NCBI GenBank assembly: GCA_964369665.1
Contig: CAYJFS010000001.1
Location: 392,292-456,291, forward strand
Direction: 5' to 3'
DNA from: Bilophila sp964369665
GTDB lineage: Bacteria; Desulfobacterota; Desulfovibrionia; Desulfovibrionales; Desulfovibrionaceae
Length of the DNA: 64,000 nt
A program made the translations under genes and the position numbers. Positions 1 to 9,652 of this stretch are shown here, one piece after another (within the stretch, counting starts at the first letter, position 1; each line of letters opens with the position of its first letter). The notes under the pieces were generated by a model. It did no database searches, was not told the origin of the DNA, and saw only the letters and a list, made by a program, of their open reading frames with translations.

Positions 1-799
1 CGCAAAATTACGTGGAGCCCAAACACAAATAGAGCAATTTTTGCATTATGCAGAAAAATTTCAAGACGTTATCTATGATCTAGCAACACAAAAAGATGAA
101 ACATCACATATTTTACTTGAAAGTAGAAAAAAACCTGCTTCTGCCACTATTATTCTTATAACTTCTGATCGTGGACTATGTGGTGCATTTAATATACTTC
201 TTATTACAAAAGCTATAAAATTAGCAGAACAAAAAACATCAGAAGGTTTATCTGTCAATTTTATTTGTATTGGTAAAAAAGGCTATGATGCTATAAAAAA
301 ATCAGACTATACTCTTAATCCAGATTATAACAATACTACAGATAAAAATTTTATACTGGCATCTCAAATATGTAAAAATGTCTTATACCAATATACAAAC
401 TATACTACAGACGAAGTATATATTATCTATAGCCAATTTTTTAGTATTGCTAAACAAACTGCAGTAAGCTCAATGCTCTTACCTATTCGCCAAACAGATT
501 TCAATAATCATGCACAAAAAACTATACAAGAAACAGTCTATAAAGAGTATATTTATGAGCCAAGCCCATCTATTCTGTTAGCAAAATTATTACCCCAATT
601 TATAACAGTACAAATATACCGTGGATTCTTAGATACAACAGCAAGTGAACATGCTGCTAGAATGAGTGCTATGGACAATGCCACAAGAAACAGCGATGAA
701 ATTGTTGGAAAACTTACTCGACTCTTTAATAAAACACGCCAAGCCTCTATAACAAGTGAACTTATCGACATTGTTAGTGGTGCAGAAGCATTAAAATAA
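1..799 (+). CDS. atpG: ATP synthase F1 gamma subunit (5' end outside window)
   Basis: This is the central rotor shaft of the F1 ATPase, which couples proton flow through Fo to ATP synthesis on the beta subunits at the inner face of the membrane. The reading frame is already open at base 2 and begins AKLRGAQ, which matches the conserved segment near residue 40 of gamma subunits, so roughly 35-40 N-terminal residues lie outside the window. About 265 residues are visible. The C-terminal helix is well conserved, with SEHAARMSAMDNATRN and TRQASITSELIDIVSGAEAL. A TTG at 41 is not the true start. atpD follows after 25 bp with a clear AAAGGAG site, as in the standard atpAGDC order. Identification is firm; only the 5' boundary is unknown. 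Confidence 0.96.
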   Translation, partial: AKLRGAQTQIEQFLHYAEKFQDVIYDLATQKDETSHILLESRKKPASATIILITSDRGLCGAFNILLITKAIKLAEQKTSEGLSVNFICIGKKGYDAIKKSDYTLNPDYNNTTDKNFILASQICKNVLYQYTNYTTDEVYIIYSQFFSIAKQTAVSSMLLPIRQTDFNNHAQKTIQETVYKEYIYEPSPSILLAKLLPQFITVQIYRGFLDTTASEHAARMSAMDNATRNSDEIVGKLTRLFNKTRQASITSELIDIVSGAEALK

Positions 800-824
800 A
801 AATAAAGGAGCACCTCATCATATT

Positions 825-2240
825 ATGGATAAAAATATTGGTAAAATAGTTCAAGTTATTGGTGCTGTAGTTGACGTAAGTTTTGCTGAAGGTCAACTTC
901 CCAACATTCTTAATGCCTTACTTATTAAGAATACAAACAACGTTAATGCACCAGAACTTATTTGTGAAGTAGCTCAACATCTTGGTAATAATATTGTTCG
1001 TACTATTGCTATGGATGCAACAGAAGGTCTTGTTCGAGGTATGGAAGTTACAGATACAGGAAAACCTATTTTAGCTCCTGTTGGCCCTGCTTCTCTTGGA
1101 CGAATCATGAATGTTGTTGGAAAACCTATTGATGAAATGGGATCTATACAAACAAAAAAATACTTACCTATTCATAGAGACCCCCCATCTTTTACAGAAC
1201 AAAGCACAAATGTTGAACTTTTAGAAACAGGTATTAAAGTTGTAGATCTACTAGTACCATTCCCAAAAGGAGGTAAGATGGGCCTTTTTGGTGGTGCTGG
1301 TGTTGGAAAAACTGTCATTTTAATGGAAATGATTAACAATATTGCTAAGCAACATGGTGGTATATCTGTTTTTGCAGGTGTAGGAGAACGTACAAGAGAA
1401 GGTAATGATCTTTATCATGAAATGAAAGAAGCAGGTGTTCTTGAAAAAGCAGTTCTTGTATATGGCCAAATGAATGAACCACCAGGTGCACGTTCTCGTG
1501 TTGCATTAACAGCATTAACCTGTGCTGAGTACTTTCGTGATGAAGAAAATCAAGATGTCTTACTTTTTATCGATAACATTTTTCGCTTTACTCAAGCAGG
1601 TTCAGAGGTCTCTGCATTACTTGGGCGTATGCCATCTGCTGTCGGCTATCAACCAACCTTAGGAACAGATTTAGGTGCTCTTGAAGAACGCATTACATCT
1701 ACAACAAAAGGCTCTATTACCTCTGTACAAGCTGTATATGTACCTGCTGATGATCTTACAGATCCAGCTCCTGCGACAACCTTTTCTCATTTGGATGGAA
1801 CACTTGTTTTATCAAGGCAAATAGCAGAACTTGGAATCTATCCTGCAGTTGATCCTCTTGATTCAACATCACGTATTCTTGATCCAAATATCGTTGGTGA
1901 AGATCATTATTCAGTAGCACGTGGTGTACAACAAGTACTCCAAAAATATAAAGAACTTCAAGATATTATTGCTATCCTTGGCATGGATGAGCTTTCTGAT
2001 GAAGACAAACTTACTGTCAGTCGTGCAAGACGTATCCAGCGCTTTTTATCACAACCTTTCCATGTAGCAGAAACATTTACTGGTACACCTGGTGTTTATG
2101 TCAAACTTGAAGATACTATTAAAGCCTTTAAAGGTATTCTTTCAGGAGAATATGATCATCTTTCTGAAAGTGATTTCTATATGGTTGGGAGTATTGAATC
2201 TGCCATATCTAAATATGATAAACGCCAAAAACTTGATTAG
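825..2240 (+). CDS. atpD: ATP synthase F1 beta subunit
   Basis: This is the catalytic nucleotide-binding subunit of F1 ATP synthase, 471 aa and normal in length. Walker A GGAGVGKT lies at residues 156-163, the catalytic glutamate is in GER at 187-189, Walker B DVLLFID is at 244-250, and the family signature PAVDPLDSTS is at 340-349. The N-terminal beta-barrel begins with GKIVQVIGAVVDVSF. The ATG at 825 follows AAAGGAG with suitable spacing. It sits between atpG and atpC in the usual order. Nothing suggests decay, so oxidative or ATP-driven proton pumping is expected to be functional. This agrees with the hydrogenase operon found later in the window. Confidence 0.99.
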   Translation: MDKNIGKIVQVIGAVVDVSFAEGQLPNILNALLIKNTNNVNAPELICEVAQHLGNNIVRTIAMDATEGLVRGMEVTDTGKPILAPVGPASLGRIMNVVGKPIDEMGSIQTKKYLPIHRDPPSFTEQSTNVELLETGIKVVDLLVPFPKGGKMGLFGGAGVGKTVILMEMINNIAKQHGGISVFAGVGERTREGNDLYHEMKEAGVLEKAVLVYGQMNEPPGARSRVALTALTCAEYFRDEENQDVLLFIDNIFRFTQAGSEVSALLGRMPSAVGYQPTLGTDLGALEERITSTTKGSITSVQAVYVPADDLTDPAPATTFSHLDGTLVLSRQIAELGIYPAVDPLDSTSRILDPNIVGEDHYSVARGVQQVLQKYKELQDIIAILGMDELSDEDKLTVSRARRIQRFLSQPFHVAETFTGTPGVYVKLEDTIKAFKGILSGEYDHLSESDFYMVGSIESAISKYDKRQKLD

Positions 2241-2251
2241 GAGATAACTAC

Positions 2252-2665
2252 ATGGAATCACAAATCCATCTTGAAATTGTTACCCCTAATGGAACCATTG
2301 TTAATGAGAATGTAGACTACATAGGACTACCTGGTAATTCTGGCGAACTAGGTATTCTTCCACACCATATTCCTTTACTTTCAATTCTTACTATTGGCAA
2401 AGTTTATTATAAAAAAAATGATCTCATACAAAACTTTTTTGTTTCTGGAGGCTTTGTTGATATATCTGAAAACCATGCAGTAATTCTTACTGAAGCTGCA
2501 GAACATGCAAAGAATATTGATATTGCTCGTGCACAAGAAGCACAAAAACGTGCCGAAGAGCGTATTTCTAAACATACTGAACAAGTTGACATGAACCGAG
2601 CAAAAATAGCTCTGGAAAGAGCAGTTACTCGTTTAAATATAGCACAAACACCTAATCTACTTTAA
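2252..2665 (+). CDS. atpC: ATP synthase F1 epsilon subunit
   Basis: This subunit binds gamma at the foot of the rotor and inhibits ATP hydrolysis. At 137 aa it is typical for the family. The N-terminal beta-sandwich carries the familiar LPGNSGELGILPHHIPLLS segment at about residues 26-44, and the C-terminal third is a charged helical hairpin (AQEAQKRAEERISK). The start lies 11 bp after atpD with GGAG upstream. It is the last gene of the atp operon here. The 128 bp that follow before xseA contain no convincing terminator, so some read-through is possible. Confidence 0.97.
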   Translation: MESQIHLEIVTPNGTIVNENVDYIGLPGNSGELGILPHHIPLLSILTIGKVYYKKNDLIQNFFVSGGFVDISENHAVILTEAAEHAKNIDIARAQEAQKRAEERISKHTEQVDMNRAKIALERAVTRLNIAQTPNLL

Positions 2666-2793
2666 TTCTATACTACTTTAAACGCTCATAGATTAGCCGT
2701 GCATTTAGTAAATATATCATTATCATGACAAATAATCTAAAAAACGATATCTTATAAATATTCATAGATAATTTAATAAAACTTTTACTAAAA

Positions 2794-4260
2794 ATGTCTG
2801 AAATATTAACTGTACGGCAACTAACAAACAAAATTAAAAACACTATTGAAAAAACTTTTCCTTATGTCTGGGTAAAGGGAGAAGTTACAAACTGCTCCAG
2901 ACCTAGCTCTGGGCATGTATATTTCTCTCTTAGTGATCAAGACGCCTTTTTACACTGTGTTTGGTTCAAAAGAAATCAAAGAAATAAAGAAAACTTTGAC
3001 CCTCTTACAGGAGAAGTTTTTGAAGATGGACCACGCCAATGTTTCTCACAAACAATGACGAATGGCCAACATGTTCTTTGTGCTGGAACACTAAGTCTTT
3101 ACCCACCACATGGAAGCTACCAACTACTTATAGACTTTGTGCAACTTGAAGGTACAGGTACATCATACCTTGCCTTTGAACAACTAAAAAACAAATTACA
3201 ACAACAAGGCTATTTTGATTTATCAAGAAAACGTAATATTCCTAAAAACCCTAAAAATATTGCTGTCATTACAGCACCTACTGGTGCAGCTATTCAAGAT
3301 TTTATACGCTTATCAAAAGACCAGGGTATCAAAAGCTCTATTTGCATTTATCCTGTTACTGTCCAAGGAGATAATGCACCATTATCTATCATTAATGCTA
3401 TAAAGCTCATTAATGCATCAAAATGGGCTGATGTTATTGTTATTATCCGTGGTGGTGGTGCATATCAAGATCTTATGGCCTTTAACAATGAACAAGTTGT
3501 AGATGCTGTTTTTACATCTCAAAAACCTATAGTAGCTGGCATTGGTCATGAATCCGATGTGACATTGGTAGATATGACTGCAGACCTCAGAGCTGCAACA
3601 CCAAGTCATGCAGCACAATTACTATGGACAGAAAAACTACAAACTTTTCAACAAATAGATACTCTTGAAATAAAGCTTACAAAACATATCCAAATGCATC
3701 TTCATTATAAAAAACAATACATGAATGCATTATTTCAAATGCTTTACTGGTACTCCCCTAAAAAATACCTTGAACACACAAAACTATATCTTACAGATCT
3801 TCAAAAACAACTTTCTTTTTTAATATGCCACTTACTTAAAATAAAAAATACTTTATATACACATTGTACCTATATTCTTTCACAAAAAACACTGATTAAA
3901 GCATGTACTCGTTATAAACCATTACTACAATATTTATGTCAAAAAGCCTTTAATATTCTAGAGACATCTATACAACAAAAAAGACAATCTATTGAATACA
4001 TAGAACGCTATCTTTCACAAAAATTTTTATACTATTACCAACAAAAAATGTATCAATATAAAAAAATACATTTTTCTTTAATAGCCATTAATCCAACACT
4101 CCCAATCCAAAGAGGCTATGCTCTTGTCTATCTTGCTAATGGAAAAATTCTTCGATCTGTAAAAGAAGCAGCAGAAAAAACAAACTTAACACTCCATGTT
4201 GCAGACGGGAAAATACCTGTAACTGTTACATCAAAAAAACTACATATCAAAAATACATAA
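2794..4260 (+). CDS. xseA: Exodeoxyribonuclease VII large subunit
   Basis: This is the catalytic large subunit of exonuclease VII, which degrades single-stranded DNA from both ends together with XseB and acts in repair. It is 488 aa. The N-terminal OB fold (about residues 5-100) contains VWVKGEVTNCSRPSSGHVYF. The central nuclease domain has the family segments ITAPTGAAIQDF, IRGGGAYQDLMAFN and GIGHESDVTLVD. A long helical coiled region follows and the tail ends in RGYALVYL. The stop is 2 bp before the next gene, and xseB lies one gene further on, so the two subunits are probably co-transcribed. The Shine-Dalgarno at 2794 is weak. Confidence 0.96.
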   Translation: MSEILTVRQLTNKIKNTIEKTFPYVWVKGEVTNCSRPSSGHVYFSLSDQDAFLHCVWFKRNQRNKENFDPLTGEVFEDGPRQCFSQTMTNGQHVLCAGTLSLYPPHGSYQLLIDFVQLEGTGTSYLAFEQLKNKLQQQGYFDLSRKRNIPKNPKNIAVITAPTGAAIQDFIRLSKDQGIKSSICIYPVTVQGDNAPLSIINAIKLINASKWADVIVIIRGGGAYQDLMAFNNEQVVDAVFTSQKPIVAGIGHESDVTLVDMTADLRAATPSHAAQLLWTEKLQTFQQIDTLEIKLTKHIQMHLHYKKQYMNALFQMLYWYSPKKYLEHTKLYLTDLQKQLSFLICHLLKIKNTLYTHCTYILSQKTLIKACTRYKPLLQYLCQKAFNILETSIQQKRQSIEYIERYLSQKFLYYYQQKMYQYKKIHFSLIAINPTLPIQRGYALVYLANGKILRSVKEAAEKTNLTLHVADGKIPVTVTSKKLHIKNT

Positions 4261-4261
4261 A

Positions 4262-5143
4262 ATGAACACCACAAAGTTATACATATATAAACACCTATAT
4301 CTCATAGTAAGTATTGTTTTTCTTATACATAGCACAGCTCTAGCTTCAAATTTTACAATTAAAGCACCACAAAAAGCTCAACAAGGCAATGCTATTTTAG
4401 TTGCAGCTATCTCTAAAACACCTGAATCTAATGCTACTTTTTTTTGGTTAAAAAAAAAATTAACTATTCCATTTAAAAAATCTGGTTCTTTATGGAAAGC
4501 TCAAACACTACTTCCAGTACCTCTTGATGCTATAGGCGATAAAATGCTTATAGTACAAACACAAAAATATTCTAAACAATTAAAAGTTTCTATAGACAAA
4601 GTCTGTTGGCCAGTACAAAATATTACTATGACAAAAAAGAAAAAAAAATATATCCCTCAAACTTCTCATTCAAAAAACATAGAAAAAAGAATATTAGAAG
4701 AGCAAGAACTCATAACAAAAAAGCTTTCAAATATTTCTTGTATCCAATATTGGGATAAGCATTTTATAAGGCCAGTACCTGGTATTATTACAAGCCAATT
4801 TGGAGGAAAACGATTCTTTAATGGAAAACAATGCTCATACCACACAGGTGTTGATTTACGAGCTGCTATAGGAACACCTATTAAAGCTGCAGCTTCAGGG
4901 AAAGTTATTCTTTCACAGGATTTATATTATGCTGGAAAAACAATTTTTATTGATCATGGACAAGGCATTTTTACTATTTATTGCCATATGTCACAACGTA
5001 ATGCTAAAGTTGGAGATCTTATTACAGCTGGACAAAAAATTGGCCTTTCAGGCTCTACAGGAAGATCTACAGGTCCACATCTACATTTTGGCTTAAAAAT
5101 TCTTGGCTATTACCTTGATCCAATGTCGCTCTTCCCTCAATAA
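4262..5143 (+). CDS. Exported M23 (LytM-type) peptidase
   Basis: A 293-aa secreted peptidoglycan endopeptidase or amidase-activating LytM protein. An N-terminal signal peptide has a hydrophobic core at residues 11-23 and a likely cleavage after ALA at 26-28. A middle region rich in lysine leads to the M23 domain at about 170-290. Zinc-ligand motifs are intact: HxxxD at H194/D198 (HTGVDLR) and HLH at 273-275. That suggests an active metallopeptidase rather than a degenerate EnvC-like activator, although the true substrate cannot be read from sequence. The start is 1 bp after the xseA stop, and xseB follows after 13 bp, so the gene is embedded in the xse operon. Confidence 0.9.
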   Translation: MNTTKLYIYKHLYLIVSIVFLIHSTALASNFTIKAPQKAQQGNAILVAAISKTPESNATFFWLKKKLTIPFKKSGSLWKAQTLLPVPLDAIGDKMLIVQTQKYSKQLKVSIDKVCWPVQNITMTKKKKKYIPQTSHSKNIEKRILEEQELITKKLSNISCIQYWDKHFIRPVPGIITSQFGGKRFFNGKQCSYHTGVDLRAAIGTPIKAAASGKVILSQDLYYAGKTIFIDHGQGIFTIYCHMSQRNAKVGDLITAGQKIGLSGSTGRSTGPHLHFGLKILGYYLDPMSLFPQ

Positions 5144-5156
5144 AAGGTACACACTA

Positions 5157-5408
5157 ATGACTGCAAAAAAACACAATCCTAGCTTTGAAGAACGGTTACA
5201 ACGACTTCAAGATATTGTTTCTGCATTGGAAAATACAGAACTGCCTTTAGAGCAAGGTATCCAACTTTATAAAGAAGGTATCTTTCTATCTAAAACATGT
5301 AGAGAAGAGTTAGAGAAAGCACAGCATGAAATTACAATTTTAACAGAAGAACATACATTTGAACCTTTTGAAATTTCAGAAAGTACTTACAACGAGGATA
5401 TTGAATGA
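5157..5408 (+). CDS. xseB: Exodeoxyribonuclease VII small subunit
   Basis: Small subunit of exonuclease VII, 83 aa, forming helical pairs that assemble around XseA. The family core reads SFEERLQRLQDIVSALEN followed by LPLEQGIQLYKEG, a nearly canonical XseB sequence. I chose the ATG at 5157 because it follows AAAAGGT at a good distance and gives the usual N-terminus; a longer frame starting at 5103 would overlap the upstream gene and add unrelated residues. Its stop overlaps the ispA start by 4 bp (ATGA), indicating translational coupling. Confidence 0.94.
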   Translation: MTAKKHNPSFEERLQRLQDIVSALENTELPLEQGIQLYKEGIFLSKTCREELEKAQHEITILTEEHTFEPFEISESTYNEDIE

Positions 5409-6301
5409 ATTTTAATGAAAAAGACTTTCTACCTATATTCAATCAACGTAAAGAACTTATTGAAGCATATCTCAAAACGTGTTTCATACAAGCAAGTATC
5501 CCCCAAAAGCTTAAAGATGCTATGAACTATAGTCTCCTTGCTGGAGGCAAACGGTTAAGACCAATCATTTGTCTCTCTACCGCATCTATGTTTGGTATCC
5601 AAGAACAAACTATATTACCTTTTGCTGCAGGGATTGAAATGATTCATACATACTCTCTGATCCATGATGATCTTCCAGCAATGGATGATGATGATCTTCG
5701 TAGAGGTAAACCCACCTGCCATAAAGCATTTAATGAAGCAACAGCAATCCTTGCAGGCGATGCACTTCTTACAGATGCATTTGTGTTTATGTGCTCAACC
5801 ATTCAACATATTTCTTCTGAAAACCTTCTCTCTGCAATATGTGAACTAGCATTAGCATCTGGGAGTAGTGGCATGGTTGGAGGCCAAATATTGGATATTG
5901 AAAACACAAAAACAACTTCTATTGATGCTTTGCACGAAATACATATGTACAAAACAAGTATGCTCTTTCAAGCAGCCTGTAGTAGTGGAGCCATTCTTGC
6001 TGGTGCAGATACCTATAAAATAGAATCGTTACGTAATTATGGAACAGCATTAGGTACAGCCTTTCAAATCGTTGATGACTTATTAGATGATACAAAAAGT
6101 ACAGAAGAACTAGGAAAAACAGCTGGCAGTGATAGAAAAAAAGGAAAAATGACATACCCAACTCTTCTAAGTTATGAAAAAAGTAAAGAACTTGCAAAAA
6201 AAGAGATTACTTTAGCGATAAAAAATCTTACCATGTTTCATGGGGAAGAAGTAAATTTTCTTCATGGATTAGCTTTATGGATCCTTTCTAAAATAGAATA
6301 A
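5405..6301 (+). CDS. ispA: Polyprenyl (farnesyl/geranylgeranyl) diphosphate synthase
   Basis: Short-chain trans-prenyltransferase that condenses isopentenyl diphosphate with allylic diphosphates, feeding quinone and undecaprenyl synthesis. It is 298 aa. The first Asp-rich motif DDLPAMDDDD is at 88-97 and the second, DDLLD, at 224-228. The LAGGKRLRP segment at 46-53 supplies substrate-binding residues. The FARM region has the two-residue insertion typical of bacterial FPP synthases. Chain length (C15 or C20) cannot be fixed by eye. It overlaps xseB by 4 bp and precedes dxs by 110 bp, so two isoprenoid genes sit together. Confidence 0.94.
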   Translation: MNFNEKDFLPIFNQRKELIEAYLKTCFIQASIPQKLKDAMNYSLLAGGKRLRPIICLSTASMFGIQEQTILPFAAGIEMIHTYSLIHDDLPAMDDDDLRRGKPTCHKAFNEATAILAGDALLTDAFVFMCSTIQHISSENLLSAICELALASGSSGMVGGQILDIENTKTTSIDALHEIHMYKTSMLFQAACSSGAILAGADTYKIESLRNYGTALGTAFQIVDDLLDDTKSTEELGKTAGSDRKKGKMTYPTLLSYEKSKELAKKEITLAIKNLTMFHGEEVNFLHGLALWILSKIE

Positions 6302-6411
6302 TTTCTTCTTCATTTATTGCTAATCATACTATATCCTATTACTATCCTATAAAATATATCATCTTCTTTAAGACAAAATTAAAAGTATTTAATAGTAAAT
6401 AAAGGTATTTC

Positions 6412-8328
6412 ATGTCATATTCTTTCTCTCTGGAAACAGAGACCCCTATTTTAAACACTATTTCTCATCCTTCTGATGTCCAAAAACTTGACCTAACAAA
6501 AAAAAATGCTCTAGCAGAAGAATTACGTAAATATATTGTCTATACAGTATCTAAAAATGGTGGTCATCTAGCACCATCTCTTGGGGTTATTGAACTTACC
6601 CTTGCACTTCTTTCTGTCTTTAACCCTGAATATGATAAACTTATCTGGGATGTTGGCCATCAAAGCTATGCATGGAAACTCCTTACTGGTAGAAAAGATT
6701 CTTTTCACACTCTGAGAAAACATAGTGGGATTAGTGGCTTTCAAAAAAGAACTGAAAGTCCCTATGACCATTTTGGAGCTGGACACTCTTCAACATCTAT
6801 TTCAGCAGCACTTGGTATGGCCATGGCTAGAGATTTAGAAAAGCTCTCTAACCATATTATAGCAATTGTTGGCGATGGAGCACTTACAGCAGGCATGGCC
6901 TTTGAAGGGCTTAACCAAGCTGGAGATATGGGCAAAAGACTTATTGTTGTCCTTAATGACAATGAAATGTCTATTTCAAAAAATGTTGGTGCACTTTCAC
7001 TTTTTCTTAGTAGAAATATGGAGCGAGGATGGGTACGTCGTGTACGACGTGAAATAAAAGAATGGCTAAAATCTATTCCAGGTATTGGTGATGAGATGGC
7101 AGAATATGCTCATAGAACACATAGAAGTCTCAAAACTGTCTTCACACCAGGTATCCTTTTTGAAGCATTTCGATTCAACTATATTGGTCCTGTTGATGGA
7201 CATGATATTGAATCACTTGAAAAAAACTTACATATAGCAGCATCTATTAATGATCAACCTGTTCTACTCCATGTACTTACCCGAAAAGGTAAAGGATACC
7301 CACCAGCAGAAAAAAACCCTGCTGGCTATCATGGGTTAAGCCCATTTGATATCGAAACAGGCCTTCCTTTAAATAAATCTCAAAATACTTCTCCTACATA
7401 TACAGAAATTTTTGGTAGTACACTTTGCAAATTAGCAGAAAAAGACAAAAGGGTTATTACTATTACAGCTGCTATGTCTAGTGGTACAGGCACTAAACCC
7501 TTCAAAACAAATTTTCCTACACGCTTTGTTGATGTAGGTATTTGTGAACAACATGCTGTAACCTTTGCTGCAGGATTAGCATCTCAAGGTTATAAACCCT
7601 TCATTGCGATTTATTCAACATTCTTACAACGTGCATATGATCAAATCATTCATGATGTTTGTATCCAAAATCTTCCTGTTACTTTCTGCTTAGATCGTGC
7701 TGGGCTTGTTGGTGAAGATGGAGCAACACATCATGGAGCATTTGATATATCCTATTTACGATATATTCCAAATATGTCTATGATAGCTCCTAGAAACGAA
7801 GTAGAACTCCAAGCAGCTATTTATACAGCTCTTGAATACACTACACCCTTAGCTATACGTTATCCTCGTGGTGAAGGCTTAGGACTACCTGTGGATGATC
7901 ATCCACAAACATTACCTATAGCAGAAGGTTTCTTACTGAAAAATGGCTGTGATGCTATTATTATTGCCATTGGTAGCATGGTCCATCCTGCCTATGATGC
8001 TGCAAACAAACTTGAAAAAAAGTATTCTGTAACCATAGCAGTGTTTGATAGCCGATGGATTCAACCATTACCTAAACAACAACTTCTTGAAATTGCCTCT
8101 CAATTTAAACATATTCTGCTTGTTGAAGAAAATTCTATTGCAGGGGGATTTTCATCATCTATTATTGAGCTATTTATAGATAATAATGTATTACATGGAC
8201 AAAAAATTAAAAGAATGGGTATACCAAGTATATTTATAGAACATGGGCCACAAAAACAACTTCGTCAACAGATCTGTTTAACAAAAGATGGTATTATGAA
8301 TGCATTATTAGAAATTATGCAACTATAA
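6412..8328 (+). CDS. dxs: 1-deoxy-D-xylulose-5-phosphate synthase
   Basis: Thiamine-diphosphate enzyme that condenses pyruvate and glyceraldehyde 3-phosphate in the first step of the MEP isoprenoid pathway. It is 638 aa. The N-terminal domain has GGHLAPSLG at 50-58 and WDVGHQSYAWKLLTGR. The ThDP-binding motif GDGALTAGMAFEGLN is at 154-168. The pyrimidine domain carries DVGICEQHAVTFAAGLA. The C-terminal transketolase domain is complete. IspDF at 32.8-34.0 kb and IspA next door support a MEP route. AAAGG precedes the ATG. The gene ends 16 bp from the convergent tilS gene. Confidence 0.97.
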   Translation: MSYSFSLETETPILNTISHPSDVQKLDLTKKNALAEELRKYIVYTVSKNGGHLAPSLGVIELTLALLSVFNPEYDKLIWDVGHQSYAWKLLTGRKDSFHTLRKHSGISGFQKRTESPYDHFGAGHSSTSISAALGMAMARDLEKLSNHIIAIVGDGALTAGMAFEGLNQAGDMGKRLIVVLNDNEMSISKNVGALSLFLSRNMERGWVRRVRREIKEWLKSIPGIGDEMAEYAHRTHRSLKTVFTPGILFEAFRFNYIGPVDGHDIESLEKNLHIAASINDQPVLLHVLTRKGKGYPPAEKNPAGYHGLSPFDIETGLPLNKSQNTSPTYTEIFGSTLCKLAEKDKRVITITAAMSSGTGTKPFKTNFPTRFVDVGICEQHAVTFAAGLASQGYKPFIAIYSTFLQRAYDQIIHDVCIQNLPVTFCLDRAGLVGEDGATHHGAFDISYLRYIPNMSMIAPRNEVELQAAIYTALEYTTPLAIRYPRGEGLGLPVDDHPQTLPIAEGFLLKNGCDAIIIAIGSMVHPAYDAANKLEKKYSVTIAVFDSRWIQPLPKQQLLEIASQFKHILLVEENSIAGGFSSSIIELFIDNNVLHGQKIKRMGIPSIFIEHGPQKQLRQQICLTKDGIMNALLEIMQL

Positions 8329-8344
8329 TATTTTTATGTTCTTT

Positions 8345-9364
8345 TTAAGGTGTAAAAAACTGAACTCCTGAAGAATGCACCTTAACTGCCACACCATTTG
8401 AAAACTGAAAACACTTCCTATCTTTACCATGCATAATAGCATTATCTAATAAAAAAAATGTATCTGAACGTCCATGTCCAGCACATAATTTCTGTACTGT
8501 TTTAAAGTACACTCTTAGCCTTGCTGCTTTTGGTAGAGAAACAAGAATCTCCCTTGATACCCAATAATATCCATTTTTATATTGAATACTTAAAAATACA
8601 TCTTCAAGTACTGAGTTCCAAAAATACTCATCTTCTTTAGCTAATAACCACAACCTTTGTATGGATTGAGAAAAATTTGGATTTTCTTCTTCAATAAGTG
8701 GTAAAATGTTATGACGTATACGATTCCTTTTAAATACCATATTTGTATTTGATACATCTTCTATCCATGGTATTTTTTCTTGTAATAAAAGAGTTTCAAG
8801 TATTGATCTCCTTATGTTAAGAAGTGGTCGTAGCAAATAACGTTCTCTATCTATAGCTTTCATACCTGCAAGACCTGGCCAACCTGTTCCACGAATTAAA
8901 CGTAACAATACGTCTTCACATAAATCATCTAAATGATGCCCAACAGCTATCCACTGTGCTTTATGATCTTTTCTTACCTCTTCTAAAAAACGATACCGCT
9001 CTATTCTTCCTGTTTCCTCAATCCCAGTACCATATTTTTCTTGGAGAGCAATAATATCAACATTTTTAACAACAAAAGGGACAGATAATGCATGTGCGAA
9101 AGATATAACATGCTGAGCATCCAACACACTTTCTTTTCGTAAAGTATGATCTAGATGTGCTATAATTATTGGTATATCTAAGCATTTTAATATTAGTGAT
9201 AAAGCAATAGAGTCTGCACCACCTGAACAACCTACAACAATTTTACCAAAACACTCTTTTTCCAAAATAGATTCTATAAAATTTTTTATTTTTAAACAGA
9301 ATTGAGCCGTCTTTGGAGAAAGCTCTTGTAATGTAGTAGGAATTTGATGGAAAAAACTTCTCAT
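8345..9364 (-). CDS. tilS: tRNA(Ile)-lysidine synthase
   Basis: PP-loop ATPase that converts C34 of the CAU-anticodon tRNA-Ile to lysidine so that it reads AUA. This is expected to be essential in a genome with so many ATA codons. It is 339 aa, shorter than the roughly 430 aa enteric enzyme, so the C-terminal recognition domains appear reduced. The PP-loop SGGADS is at 47-52. Downstream segments GHHLDDLCEDVLLRLIRG and RPLLNIRR are family hallmarks, as is RNRIRHNILPLIEEENP. Convergent with dxs. Confidence 0.94.
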   Translation of the reverse strand: MRSFFHQIPTTLQELSPKTAQFCLKIKNFIESILEKECFGKIVVGCSGGADSIALSLILKCLDIPIIIAHLDHTLRKESVLDAQHVISFAHALSVPFVVKNVDIIALQEKYGTGIEETGRIERYRFLEEVRKDHKAQWIAVGHHLDDLCEDVLLRLIRGTGWPGLAGMKAIDRERYLLRPLLNIRRSILETLLLQEKIPWIEDVSNTNMVFKRNRIRHNILPLIEEENPNFSQSIQRLWLLAKEDEYFWNSVLEDVFLSIQYKNGYYWVSREILVSLPKAARLRVYFKTVQKLCAGHGRSDTFFLLDNAIMHGKDRKCFQFSNGVAVKVHSSGVQFFTP

Positions 9365-9560
9365 TATATTATTTAATGGATAACTACTAATAAAATTATC
9401 TTAAACTATAAACTGTCATCTTGATTTAATTACGAAAAGATCAAATACTTTTCACACTATAAAAACCATAATAATACATGCTATAAAATATACAATAACA
9501 CTTTAATAAAAAATTACATCTTGCTAGCTATACATATTTACGATAAACACAAGCTTCTCA

Positions 9561-9652
9561 GGAGAGGTGTCCGAGTTGGTCTAAGGAGCACGATTGGAAA
9601 TCGTGTGTGCGCTAATCCCGCACCGGGAGTTCGAATCTCCCCCTCTCCGCCA
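9561..9652 (+). tRNA. tRNA-Ser (GGA anticodon)
   Basis: A class II tRNA with a long variable arm. The acceptor stem pairs GGAGAGG (9561-9567) with CCTCTCC (9642-9648), followed by discriminator G and an encoded CCA. The anticodon stem CACGA/TCGTG encloses TTGGAAA, giving anticodon GGA at 9596-9598. The T arm has GGGAGTTCGAATCTCCC. The extra arm and the G discriminator fit serine. Confidence 0.97.
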